This document shows, in pieces, positions 1-5,150 of a stretch of DNA of 5,493 nt. The notes below the pieces were generated by a model. That model did no database searches and was not told the DNA's origin. It worked only from the letters and a program-made list of their open reading frames with translations. Within the stretch, counting starts at the first letter, position 1. Every line of letters begins with the position of its first letter. The position numbers and the translations under genes were made by a program. Origin of the DNA: Flaviramulus sp. (GTDB lineage: Bacteria; Bacteroidota; Bacteroidia; Flavobacteriales; Flavobacteriaceae); contig JALRJA010000334.1 of assembly GCA_023255235.1 (NCBI GenBank), positions 1 to 5,493 on the forward strand, read 5' to 3'.

Positions 1-414
1 GTTATATTTTTTTGAAAACCCAATGATGGGATGCTCATTTTCGGCGTACTTAATGCTATAAACCGGATTTTCGTTTTTGGAAATCTTAGTTATTTGAAAA
101 CCAAAGTTTTGCAAAGTTTTTGCAACCACGGGAAATAGGGCGGTAGCTTCTGTTCCACCCGAATAACAATATAGGTTTTTTACAGAAAAATAGTGTGCCA
201 TTGTTTGTGCCCAAACTTGCGATAAATGACTTCTTCGTGAATTGTGCGTACAGATAAAGTTGATACGAATGTCTTGATTTTTTGAAACTTTTGATTGAAT
301 AAAGTCAATTAACGGTTGTAAAACCGCTTTACGTTGAGTTGAAATGCTTTGAGGGTTTAATGCTGCAATTACGCGTTCTATTTCAGGAAACAGAGTTGGT
401 TTTGTTGTTGTCAT
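1..414 (-). CDS. Low-molecular-weight tyrosine phosphatase / arsenate reductase-like protein (C-terminus off window)
   Basis: The first 138 residues are visible and the frame runs open off the left edge. The start is ATG at 414, 16 bases after the arsR stop, with an A-rich leader and no Shine-Dalgarno. Residues 55-62 read CTHNSRRS, the CX5R(S) phosphate-binding loop of the low-molecular-weight phosphatase/ArsC fold, with Cys55 the expected nucleophile and Arg61 the anion-binding residue. A preceding hydrophobic strand (IRINFI) and a following SGGTEATA block (85-92) fit the family. Bacteroidota relatives are, from memory, about 200 residues, so roughly a third is missing. Its likely role is cytoplasmic reduction of arsenate to arsenite, or phosphotyrosine hydrolysis. 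The place behind arsR favours arsenate. The long N-terminal extension before the P-loop (about 50 residues) is typical of the Bacteroidota version rather than of short thioredoxin-linked ArsC. The family call is firm, the substrate inferred. Confidence 0.88.
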   Translation of the reverse strand, partial: MTTTKPTLFPEIERVIAALNPQSISTQRKAVLQPLIDFIQSKVSKNQDIRINFICTHNSRRSHLSQVWAQTMAHYFSVKNLYCYSGGTEATALFPVVAKTLQNFGFQITKISKNENPVYSIKYAENEHPIIGFSKKYN

Positions 415-430
415 TATTTATGGTCTTTTT

Positions 431-763
431 TTAACAGCAATCTTGGTTTTGGCTTAAGTCTTGATTGAGAAATTCGGTCATCATGGTTTTCATTGCTGCC
501 CAGTTTTCTTTATGAATACAGTAGCAAATACGCGTTCCTTCAATCGTTCCTTTTATTAAACCCAGTTGTTTGAGCTCTTTTAAATGTTGAGAAATTGTGG
601 GTTGTGCTAAGCCTATTTCGGTTACCAAATCGCCACAAATACACGCATTTGCCTTGAATATGTGTTGCAAAATGCTAACTCTAGCCGGATGCCCTATAGC
701 TTTAGCAAATAGAGCAATTTCATTTTGTTGCTTGGTAAAGATATTGGTTTTTGTTACGCCCAT
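431..763 (-). CDS. arsR: ArsR/SmtB-family metalloregulatory repressor
   Basis: This 110-residue protein has the usual length and winged-helix order of the ArsR/SmtB family: helices around 15-36 containing AIGHPARVSIL, then a CIC metal-site sequence at 41-43, a recognition helix around 53-67 (AQPTISQHLKELKQLG), and a beta wing around 70-83. Cys41 and Cys43 sit where classical ArsR proteins carry the ELCVCDL As(III)/Sb(III) site. Extra cysteines occur at 80 and 82 in the wing and as a C-terminal pair 109-110, which could add thiol ligands. It would bind DNA as a dimer and release it on arsenite binding. The next gene downstream is the arsenate-reductase-like phosphatase, 16 bases away, so the two are probably one transcript. 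A palindromic site lies 18-33 bases before the ATG, suggesting autoregulation. The inducing ion is inferred from the CxC motif and the neighbour. Confidence 0.93.
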   Translation of the reverse strand: MGVTKTNIFTKQQNEIALFAKAIGHPARVSILQHIFKANACICGDLVTEIGLAQPTISQHLKELKQLGLIKGTIEGTRICYCIHKENWAAMKTMMTEFLNQDLSQNQDCC

Positions 764-781
764 ATTGTTTGATATTTACAT

Positions 782-797
782 ATTGCAATATTACGAT
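782..797. promoter_or_regulatory. Probable ArsR operator (imperfect palindrome)
   Basis: The 16 bases ATTGCAATATTACGAT form an imperfect palindrome centred on AATATT (12 of 16 positions match the reverse complement). A second overlapping perfect 12-base palindrome, ATATTGCAATAT, occupies 780-791. The site lies 19 bases upstream of the arsR ATG and overlaps the candidate -7 element. A position overlapping the promoter and an AT-rich palindrome are what is expected for an ArsR/SmtB operator. No binding evidence is available from sequence alone. Confidence 0.5.
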
Positions 798-817
798 TAA
801 TAAATCAATTATTACAA
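786..817 (-). promoter_or_regulatory. Candidate Bacteroidota-type promoter for arsR
   Basis: On the minus strand TAATATTG (793-786) matches the Bacteroidota -7 consensus TAnnTTTG at all but one base, and a TTG (817-815) lies 21 bases upstream, near the expected -33 spacing of about 19. The element overlaps the palindromic operator candidate and lies between truncated repeat A and the arsR start. This suggests that arsR keeps its own promoter rather than depending on the array upstream. AT-rich DNA gives such matches by chance, so the call is tentative. Confidence 0.35.
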
Positions 818-850
818 TTATTTTTAAAAAGTTAGGATATTTAAAAACTG

Positions 851-954
851 AAATTAAACAACTACAAGACGATTGTAAAAAAATCGTGGTTTTTAGGCTG
901 TGGTGTTCTGTTTTATCGGTGAGGTGTGCCGAGCGGTTAGGTTGCTGTTTATTG
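851..954 (-). repeat. Intergenic direct repeat, copy A (truncated)
   Basis: This copy matches repeats B, D and E over their stop-proximal ~100 bases. The shared core includes GGCTGTGGTGTTCTGTTTTA (896-915) and ends in TTTATTG at 954, seven bases after the stop of the 207-residue gene at 962. The other half, with the CCCCAAAGTGC block and the shared ACAAGACTTTCATTA, is missing and is replaced by DNA of the arsR promoter region. The exact left limit is uncertain: clear similarity starts at CAAGA (865) and a weaker A-rich match extends to about 851. The copy is closest to E in its GTGGTTTTTAGGCTGTGG stretch and to B in its GGTTGCT stretch. Confidence 0.85.
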
Positions 955-961
955 GCGGTAG

Positions 962-1585
962 TTATTTTTCGTTTACTAAATACCTTAATATTTCTTTTCT
1001 TTTTCCTTTATTTATCCATTCTTCAAATTCTTGTTCAGATTTCGCCCATTCTTTTTGAAGTTCCAAATAATATTTAAGTTCATACTTTATTTTAGTCCAT
1101 TTTTTTTGTCTTGATATTTTCTCTAAAAAATGATTTGGATTAAAACCAGTTTCAGTAATGTTAAATATTTCTGATTCATCACGCTCATTTTCATCTCTTG
1201 AAAACTCTTGCTCCAAAAATGAGTAAAAAAAATCATCAATTGCTTTGATTTCTTTTTGGTCAAATGTTCCTTTATAATCAAATTTTGCAAAGTCATGATA
1301 CACATATTCTGCAAATGAAAAACTAAAATCAGAACTTTCATTTGTAGTTAATTCTAAAATCCGTGGAATATAAAATTTATAACATTCGTTTCCCATTTCA
1401 ATCACATTACACGATTCCATAATGCTACCAAAAATATGGTTATTTAATTCCCTTAAAGGCGTTTTTAATAAATACAATTCCTCTTCTTTTGTCAAGCAGC
1501 TTACACAATCAAAATTTAGAATTTTATCAGGTGGTTTATTATTTGAAAAAACTAGATATAGTTGTTCTATTTCTTTTTTTAGCAT
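962..1585 (-). CDS. Uncharacterised 207-residue protein with CxxC and FYIPRILEL motif
   Basis: I chose ATG at 1585. A TTG one codon earlier (1588) would add one residue but is less likely. The protein has a short N-terminal region, a CVSC pair at 27-30, then a TPLREL motif (42-47) and FYIPRILEL (71-79), followed by an acidic helical middle (FAEYVYHDFAKF, about 92-103) and a strongly charged, probably helical C-terminus rich in Lys, Glu and Trp. The order CxxC, TPLREL, then (F/Y)xxPRxLEL resembles a widespread hypothetical family I have seen in Bacteroidota, myxobacteria and actinomycetes, with no function I can name. There is no signal peptide or membrane segment, so it is probably cytoplasmic. 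Its place in the repeat-punctuated array makes an orphan immunity or accessory role plausible, but that is inference. A 15-base motif shared with the SMI1 gene leader lies 33 bases upstream of the start. Confidence 0.82.
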   Translation of the reverse strand: MLKKEIEQLYLVFSNNKPPDKILNFDCVSCLTKEEELYLLKTPLRELNNHIFGSIMESCNVIEMGNECYKFYIPRILELTTNESSDFSFSFAEYVYHDFAKFDYKGTFDQKEIKAIDDFFYSFLEQEFSRDENERDESEIFNITETGFNPNHFLEKISRQKKWTKIKYELKYYLELQKEWAKSEQEFEEWINKGKRKEILRYLVNEK

Positions 1586-1616
1586 CAATTTTTCAGATAT
1601 GATTGGTTAATTACTT

Positions 1617-1645
1617 CCAACTAGCGTATATCAATACCAAGTTGG
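1617..1645 (-). repeat. Imperfect inverted repeat with conserved CAACTAGCGTATATC motif, copy 1
   Basis: CCAACTAG (1617-1624) and CAAGTTGG (1638-1645) pair at seven of eight positions around a 13-base loop. The first arm and loop contain CAACTAGCGTATATC (1618-1632), which recurs exactly at 4263-4277 in the leader of the SMI1-type gene, again within an inverted repeat whose arms have different bases. It lies 32 bases before the ATG at 1585 and about 50 bases beyond the end of repeat B. It could be a cassette boundary, an mRNA leader hairpin or a protein-binding site. The sequence does not decide between these. Confidence 0.6.
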
Positions 1646-1695
1646 GATAGACAACCTATTTGTTGTTTTTTCGGTACTTTTTTATTTTTAATTTG

Positions 1696-1865
1696 TTAAT
1701 ATTTTACAACAAAAACTTTCCCCAAAGTGCTTTAAATGTCTTACAAGACTTTCATTATAAAAATACAAAAAAAATATGATGATTGTAAAAAAAAATCTGA
1801 TTTTCGGGCTGTGGTGTTCTGTTTTATCGATGAAGTGTATCGAGGGCTTGGGTTGCTATTTATTG
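1696..1865 (-). repeat. Intergenic direct repeat, copy B (full length)
   Basis: This 170-base copy starts TTAATATTTTACAAC and ends TTTATTG, three bases before the stop codon of the PD-(D/E)XK gene at 1869. It shares with D and E, almost without indels, the blocks CTTTCCCCAAAGTGCTTT, TTACAAGACTTTCATTA, and GGGCTGTGGTGTTCT. The rest of the 280-base gap between the nuclease-like gene and the next gene holds a 50-base AT-rich stretch and then the CAACTAGCGTATATC inverted repeat. I saw no convincing promoter or Rho-independent terminator in it. Confidence 0.92.
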
Positions 1866-1868
1866 TGT

Positions 1869-3116
1869 TTAGTTATTTAGTTCATTTTCTATTATTTCTT
1901 TCAATTTGAATATATCTTCATCTATAATTTTTTTGAATTTTACTTCAATTTTATCAAACAACTTGTCTTCGTCTGATTCTATAAATTTGCTATATTCATT
2001 TGGTGTTATTACTTTCCTTTGGTAAGCTTGATGCCAAGAAGGTCGAAGTTGCCCGTTTGCCTTTTTAACTTTTGTGAAAAAATCTGTATTTTGTAAATAA
2101 AGATTATACAATTTTTCTCGACATTCACTATTTGAATATTCTCCTATTTTTATATCAAAATTTATACTGTCATAATTAACTCTAAATTCACACAAAAAAA
2201 GCCAGTTTTCTGTTAAGTCATCATTAGGGTCTATAAATTTTTTTTGTTTTAACTTTTCAATATTTTTGTATAAGAATTTTGGTTGAAATCTAATATATGC
2301 TTTTGAACTGTGAAAAGGCAAAATGCTTGGTTCTTCTGATATAAGTTCTTGCAAATTATGTTCAATTCTGTTTGATTGTGTAGGTGAAGTATATTTGAAT
2401 ACCAAATCAAAAGCAGATTTATATTTTTTGTAAATCTCTTTAGCTATTTTTTCAATGTGTTGATTTTCGTTCATAAGTGAATTGAGGGTTTGTAAGTATT
2501 GTTCTAAGACAAATTTTGTATTTTTTGAAATTCCAATTTCTTGCCTTTTTAATATGTTTTCAATGAGTTTTTTAATGTGTTCGTAGCTTAGACTAACATA
2601 ATGTTCTTGCTCGTGTTCATTAATTTCTTGCTCAATTAAAGATAGAAAAATAAATATTTTGTGCCTGTAGTCTTTATATGTTTTTTGTGCATATTCTCTA
2701 TATTTTTTGAGTTGACCTATACTTTCTCTTGCGAATATTTTATTCTCGATTATAATACACAAACTATTCTTTTTCGATAAAATTAATAAGTCGATATTCT
2801 TGTGTTCTCTTTTTATTTCTAAATCAGAAAAGTCCATATCTACAAAATCAAAAACCGATAAGGAAGAATTGCTATTGCCTAAATCTTGGTATTCATTTTC
2901 TCGAAAGTACAATTTGATAAATTCTTTGATAAAATAATTGTTCAGCCCGTGGGTTTCGTTTGTGTCAAATAACCAAGCAAGCAAATTTGAGTGTTGCAGT
3001 TCCCTATGTGCAACATTTAGAATACTCATTAAATTTACTTCTTCGTTTACCAAACTTTGAATATTGGTGAATTCATCATCTAAGATTAACTGTTTTAATT
3101 GGGTTTCTATTTGCAT
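1869..3116 (-). CDS. PD-(D/E)XK nuclease-superfamily protein (PDDEXK_4-like)
   Basis: This 415-residue protein carries the hallmarks of the PDDEXK_4-type family. First comes an N-terminal HRELQHSNLLAWLFD block (37-51) followed by HGLNNYF (56-62). Then comes a nuclease core: Glu104 in KREHKNID, Asp109, and the ExK pair Glu124-Lys126 in IIIENKI, spaced as D-x14-E-x-K. Gln135 in the following helix (ESIGQLKKY) also fits. These residues would bind Mg2+ and cut DNA or RNA, so the core looks intact. The remaining ~250 residues are helical, charged and not recognised, and may hold the target-recognition part. There is no signal peptide. The start ATG at 3116 follows the stop of a 28-codon scrap by 12 bases. 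Family members often sit in accessory or anti-phage regions. Whether this one is a defence nuclease, a toxin or an inert relative cannot be read from the sequence. Confidence 0.88.
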   Translation of the reverse strand: MQIETQLKQLILDDEFTNIQSLVNEEVNLMSILNVAHRELQHSNLLAWLFDTNETHGLNNYFIKEFIKLYFRENEYQDLGNSNSSLSVFDFVDMDFSDLEIKREHKNIDLLILSKKNSLCIIIENKIFARESIGQLKKYREYAQKTYKDYRHKIFIFLSLIEQEINEHEQEHYVSLSYEHIKKLIENILKRQEIGISKNTKFVLEQYLQTLNSLMNENQHIEKIAKEIYKKYKSAFDLVFKYTSPTQSNRIEHNLQELISEEPSILPFHSSKAYIRFQPKFLYKNIEKLKQKKFIDPNDDLTENWLFLCEFRVNYDSINFDIKIGEYSNSECREKLYNLYLQNTDFFTKVKKANGQLRPSWHQAYQRKVITPNEYSKFIESDEDKLFDKIEVKFKKIIDEDIFKLKEIIENELNN

Positions 3117-3128
3117 TTGTTATGCTTG

Positions 3129-3215
3129 TTATTTAATCTCAACTTGCAGTACTTCTTCCCAAGTATTCAAATTATGTAATTCGTTTTTTTTCTGACGAAA
3201 ATAATAAAAATCCAT
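3129..3215 (-). pseudogene. 28-codon ORF, possibly the 3' remnant of a lost gene
   Basis: ATG at 3215 opens a 28-residue frame ending in NTWEEVLQVEIK and a TAA at 3129, 12 bases before the PD-(D/E)XK gene. The frame stays open upstream into truncated repeat C without a stop, so the ATG need not be a real start. The amino-acid make-up (aromatic, then charged and amphipathic) looks like the C-terminus of a normal protein. Repeat C has lost the half that should separate it from the next gene. A single deletion could have removed that half together with the 5' part of a gene that once preceded the nuclease gene. It may equally be a chance ORF or a leader peptide. Confidence 0.27.
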
Positions 3216-3230
3216 TATTGTTACAGAAAA

Positions 3231-3295
3231 AACAAGATTTTTTGGGTTCTGTTTTATCGGTGAAGTGTGTAGAGGGCTCAGATTCCTATTTATTG
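3231..3295 (-). repeat. Intergenic direct repeat, copy C (truncated, overlaps SMI1 stop)
   Basis: Only the stop-proximal ~65 bases remain, from ACAAGATTTTTTGGG to TTTATTG. An internal eight-base piece (CTGTGGTG in the other copies) is deleted. Its last bases GCTCAGATTCCTATTTATTG (3276-3295) are identical to copy D at 4490-4509, so C and D form one subtype and A and B another. Unlike in the other copies, the upstream gene's stop (TAG at 3288-3286) lies inside the repeat, which supplies the last two codons of the SMI1-type protein and its stop. Confidence 0.8.
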
Positions 3296-4248
3296 TTGTG
3301 CATGGTTATTTTTTTTATTTTAAGGTCTAAATTTAATTTCAGCTCGTCTTTTAAATTTTCGATTGCATATTTTTTTGGAAACCAAGAATTTTTTACTTCA
3401 ATAATAATGTTCGCAGTTGTATTTTCAGGGAAAAGATAAGTGCCAGAAATGTGTTTGTTAGGCGAAAACACACTTTTAATCAATCTTTTTTTTCCTTCTT
3501 TTTCTATCCAATCTGACATTTCACTTGCTAATGCTCCTGATTTTGCAACGTAAAGGCTTATCGTTTTATCATCCATAACTAACGGAACTGTTCCATAGTA
3601 ATACTTTTCAAAATTGAACCAACCATAGCGGTCATCTTCTTTAACTTCAAAATCTTGATTCCATATTTTTCTAAGTGCCACTATAAAATTTTCAAAACCC
3701 AGTTCCGACTCTATTATAAGGGTAGTTTCACTCCAATAACGTCCTCCGAACTCGTGCTTAAATTGTGATAAAAAGGCATCAAAATTTTTATATTCAGCTA
3801 CTATTCCATAATCCAAAAAATCATCCCCATCATCTTCTATTAAAATAATTTTGGGTTCGTTCAATCTATCTTTTTTTAACCAACCATAATCAAAACAAAC
3901 CACTCCGTGTCCATACAAACTTGCAAATGAAATCAATCGTTTAGGATTGCAAAACTCATACTGATTGTACATCTCTTCTAAATCTTCGTCAGATTTAGTG
4001 ATGTATAAATATTCCAAAAAGCTTTCAACGTTCTTTAAACTCTCAAAACTTTCTATATCAATTTGGTCATTGATTATGTGTTTTCTTAAGTAACCACCAT
4101 TTTGTAGCTTCATTAAATCCCGATACCTTTCTGGAAACTTATATCCCAGTTCTTGCTCTTTTTTCTGAAATTGCTCATCCGAAACACCTTTGTTTTTCTC
4201 TGTAAATCCTTTTGAAGGTTGTATCCAAAAATTTTTTAACGATTTCAT
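3286..4248 (-). CDS. SMI1/KNR4-family protein with unrecognised C-terminal half
   Basis: Start ATG at 4248 gives 320 residues. Residues ~20-165 match the SMI1/KNR4 fold: an N-terminal helix with EQELGYKFPERYRDLMKLQNGG (31-52, split here only by description), a central block LISFASLYGHGVVCFDYGW (105-123), an acidic PKIILIEDDGDD strand-turn (132-143), and a closing helix with FDAFLSQF (156-163). In bacteria these domains are a common immunity module that neutralises nuclease and other toxins of polymorphic toxin systems. They are usually about 150-180 residues. Here a second half (~171-320), with GWFNFEKYYYG (209-219) and a mixed alpha/beta look, is extra and I do not recognise it. It may be a second immunity domain fused in. 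The last codons come from repeat C. The leader is long (about 90 bases beyond repeat D) and contains the CAACTAGCGTATATC motif. The fold assignment is good, the partner toxin unknown. Confidence 0.87.
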   Translation of the reverse strand: MKSLKNFWIQPSKGFTEKNKGVSDEQFQKKEQELGYKFPERYRDLMKLQNGGYLRKHIINDQIDIESFESLKNVESFLEYLYITKSDEDLEEMYNQYEFCNPKRLISFASLYGHGVVCFDYGWLKKDRLNEPKIILIEDDGDDFLDYGIVAEYKNFDAFLSQFKHEFGGRYWSETTLIIESELGFENFIVALRKIWNQDFEVKEDDRYGWFNFEKYYYGTVPLVMDDKTISLYVAKSGALASEMSDWIEKEGKKRLIKSVFSPNKHISGTYLFPENTTANIIIEVKNSWFPKKYAIENLKDELKLNLDLKIKKITMHNNK

Positions 4249-4257
4249 TTTTTAATT

Positions 4258-4289
4258 GTGCACAACTAGCGTATATCCGTACTAGGCAC
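4258..4289 (-). repeat. Imperfect inverted repeat with conserved CAACTAGCGTATATC motif, copy 2
   Basis: GTGC (4258-4261) and CTAG (4266-4269) pair with CTAG (4282-4285) and GCAC (4286-4289) across a 12-base loop, with a four-base bulge on one side. The 15-base CAACTAGCGTATATC at 4263-4277 is identical to 1618-1632. After it both sites keep a TAC, while the outer stem bases differ between the two sites. It begins 10 bases upstream of the SMI1-type start codon, much closer than copy 1 is to its gene. Confidence 0.6.
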
Positions 4290-4340
4290 GTTTATATCTT
4301 TAGTATTTAGGGTTTGTTTCATTTTCTAATTTATTGATAT

Positions 4341-4509
4341 TTAATGTTTTACAACAAAAAATTTCCCCAAAGTGCTTTAAAAGTTTTACAAGACTTTCAT
4401 TACAAAAATAATAAAAAACTCAAGATGATTTTGAAAAATTCTGCCTTTCGGGCTGTGGTGTTCTATTTTATTGGTGAAATGTGCCGACCGCTCAGATTCC
4501 TATTTATTG
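4341..4509 (-). repeat. Intergenic direct repeat, copy D (full length)
   Basis: This copy is 169 bases long, from TTAATGTTTTACAAC to TTTATTG, and ends nine bases before the stop codon at 4519. It is collinear with B and E through the CCCCAAAGTGCTTT, ACAAGACTTTCATTA and GGGCTGTGGTGTTCT blocks, and shares its last 20 bases exactly with copy C. On the minus strand it contains TATTTTTG (4410-4403), a perfect match to the TAnnTTTG promoter element, but no TTG lies at proper spacing and B and E do not keep the match. I therefore do not call a promoter here. About 90 bases of AT-rich leader separate it from the SMI1-type gene. Confidence 0.92.
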
Positions 4510-4518
4510 GCAAACGTT

Positions 4519-5142
4519 TTATTCTTTTGTTTTCGCAGTAAAAAATATATCTTCATCTCGATATTTCCATTCAATTTTAAAATCACTTTCATTAAAAATT
4601 TCATTAAAGTAAGTCAATATATTTTCTTTAGTTTCACGATTGTCATACGCTTTGAGTATTATTTGAAGTGGAATTTGAGTTTCAATATCAAAAGGTGTTT
4701 CGTATTCTGTACTACCTTTTAGTTTTACATTAAAAACCCCTTTATCAATATGTTTAAAATCAATTTTCACTTTTTCAAATAAACCATGATTGTCAATGTA
4801 CAAAGCACCAGGTGATTCATCATTCCAAATCATTCCTTGAGTTTTATTTCGCTCTCCAGTTTTGTCAAAATCAACAATTAGATTTTCTAAGGTTCTAAAA
4901 TCTTTATTTGTTATCTGGTTAGGTTTAATATCTAGCCATTCAGTATAAATTCTTGGCTTTATGTAGTGTTGATATTTCTCTTGCTCGTCCTCATCAAACA
5001 TTTCAACTTCTTTACCTTTTGCCTCGATATTAACGAAAAGTCCAATTTTTTCATTTTCAAGTACGTGAGAACTCCATAAATGTAATTCAGCCTTACCTAT
5101 TTCAAGATCAATTTCTTTATTTTGATATTTAATTCTAAACAT
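4519..5142 (-). CDS. Unrecognised acidic 207-residue protein (orphan immunity candidate)
   Basis: I set the start at ATG 5142. The frame is open 30 codons further, to a TTG at 5232, but those codons lie inside repeat E, whose other copies show no coding constraint, so that extension is rejected. The protein is rich in Glu, Asp, Lys and Ile with alternating hydrophobic residues (FRIKYQNKEIDLEIG, 2-16), which suggests a beta-rich N-terminal part. Other visible landmarks are a YIKPRIYTEWLDIKPNQ stretch (60-76), GMIWNDESPGALYID (103-117), and a C-terminal helix followed by FKIEWKYRDEDIFFTAK. There is no signal peptide, no transmembrane segment and no cysteine. I do not recognise a family. It is the first gene after the metallopeptidase-like fragment, the place a cognate immunity gene normally takes, so that role is plausible but inferred only from position. 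Confidence 0.78.
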   Translation of the reverse strand: MFRIKYQNKEIDLEIGKAELHLWSSHVLENEKIGLFVNIEAKGKEVEMFDEDEQEKYQHYIKPRIYTEWLDIKPNQITNKDFRTLENLIVDFDKTGERNKTQGMIWNDESPGALYIDNHGLFEKVKIDFKHIDKGVFNVKLKGSTEYETPFDIETQIPLQIILKAYDNRETKENILTYFNEIFNESDFKIEWKYRDEDIFFTAKTKE

Positions 5143-5150
5143 TGTCGTTT

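Noticed and set aside
923..942. GTGTGCCGAGCGGTTAGGTT resembles the D-arm of class II (Leu/Ser) tRNAs.
   Set aside because: No acceptor stem, anticodon arm or T-arm is found at proper distances, and the same positions in other repeat copies diverge (GTGTAGAGGGCTCAG, GTATTGTGGTGGTTG).
751..1077. A 108-codon plus-strand ORF spanning the arsR promoter, repeat A and the end of the CxxC gene.
   Set aside because: It overlaps three supported minus-strand features, is rich in Leu/Ile/Phe as expected of antisense AT-rich DNA, and has no recognisable domain. The same applies to the other plus-strand frames in the window.
1696..1790. Minus-strand frame through the CCCCAAAG half of B, D and E, reading roughly NESLV...KHFGE..CCK.
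   Set aside because: All substitutions between copies are at first or second codon positions, there is no shared start, and the frame ends at different stops after the repeat.
1617..1865. Repeat units right after stop codons plus a GTTG-ended inverted repeat suggested integron attC sites.
   Set aside because: The 170-base repeat has no end-to-end imperfect palindrome, the sequence near CTAGTTG does not match the GTTRRRY core (GTTGGAA, GTTGTGC), and no integron integrase is visible. A cassette-like but different element fits better.
1776..1880. A 34-codon plus-strand ORF in repeat B, with similar reading (LWCSVLS, KC, YLL) in copies A, C and D.
   Set aside because: The similarity follows from the DNA repeat itself. 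Differences between copies are mainly at codon positions 1 and 2, start codons are not kept, A, C and D run on into antisense of the neighbouring gene, and in E the frame shifts.
4403..4435. Perfect TAnnTTTG match (TATTTTTG, minus strand) in repeat D as a promoter inside each repeat.
   Set aside because: No TTG at about 19 bases spacing, and B and E carry TATTTTTA instead. A repeat-borne promoter is possible but not supported.
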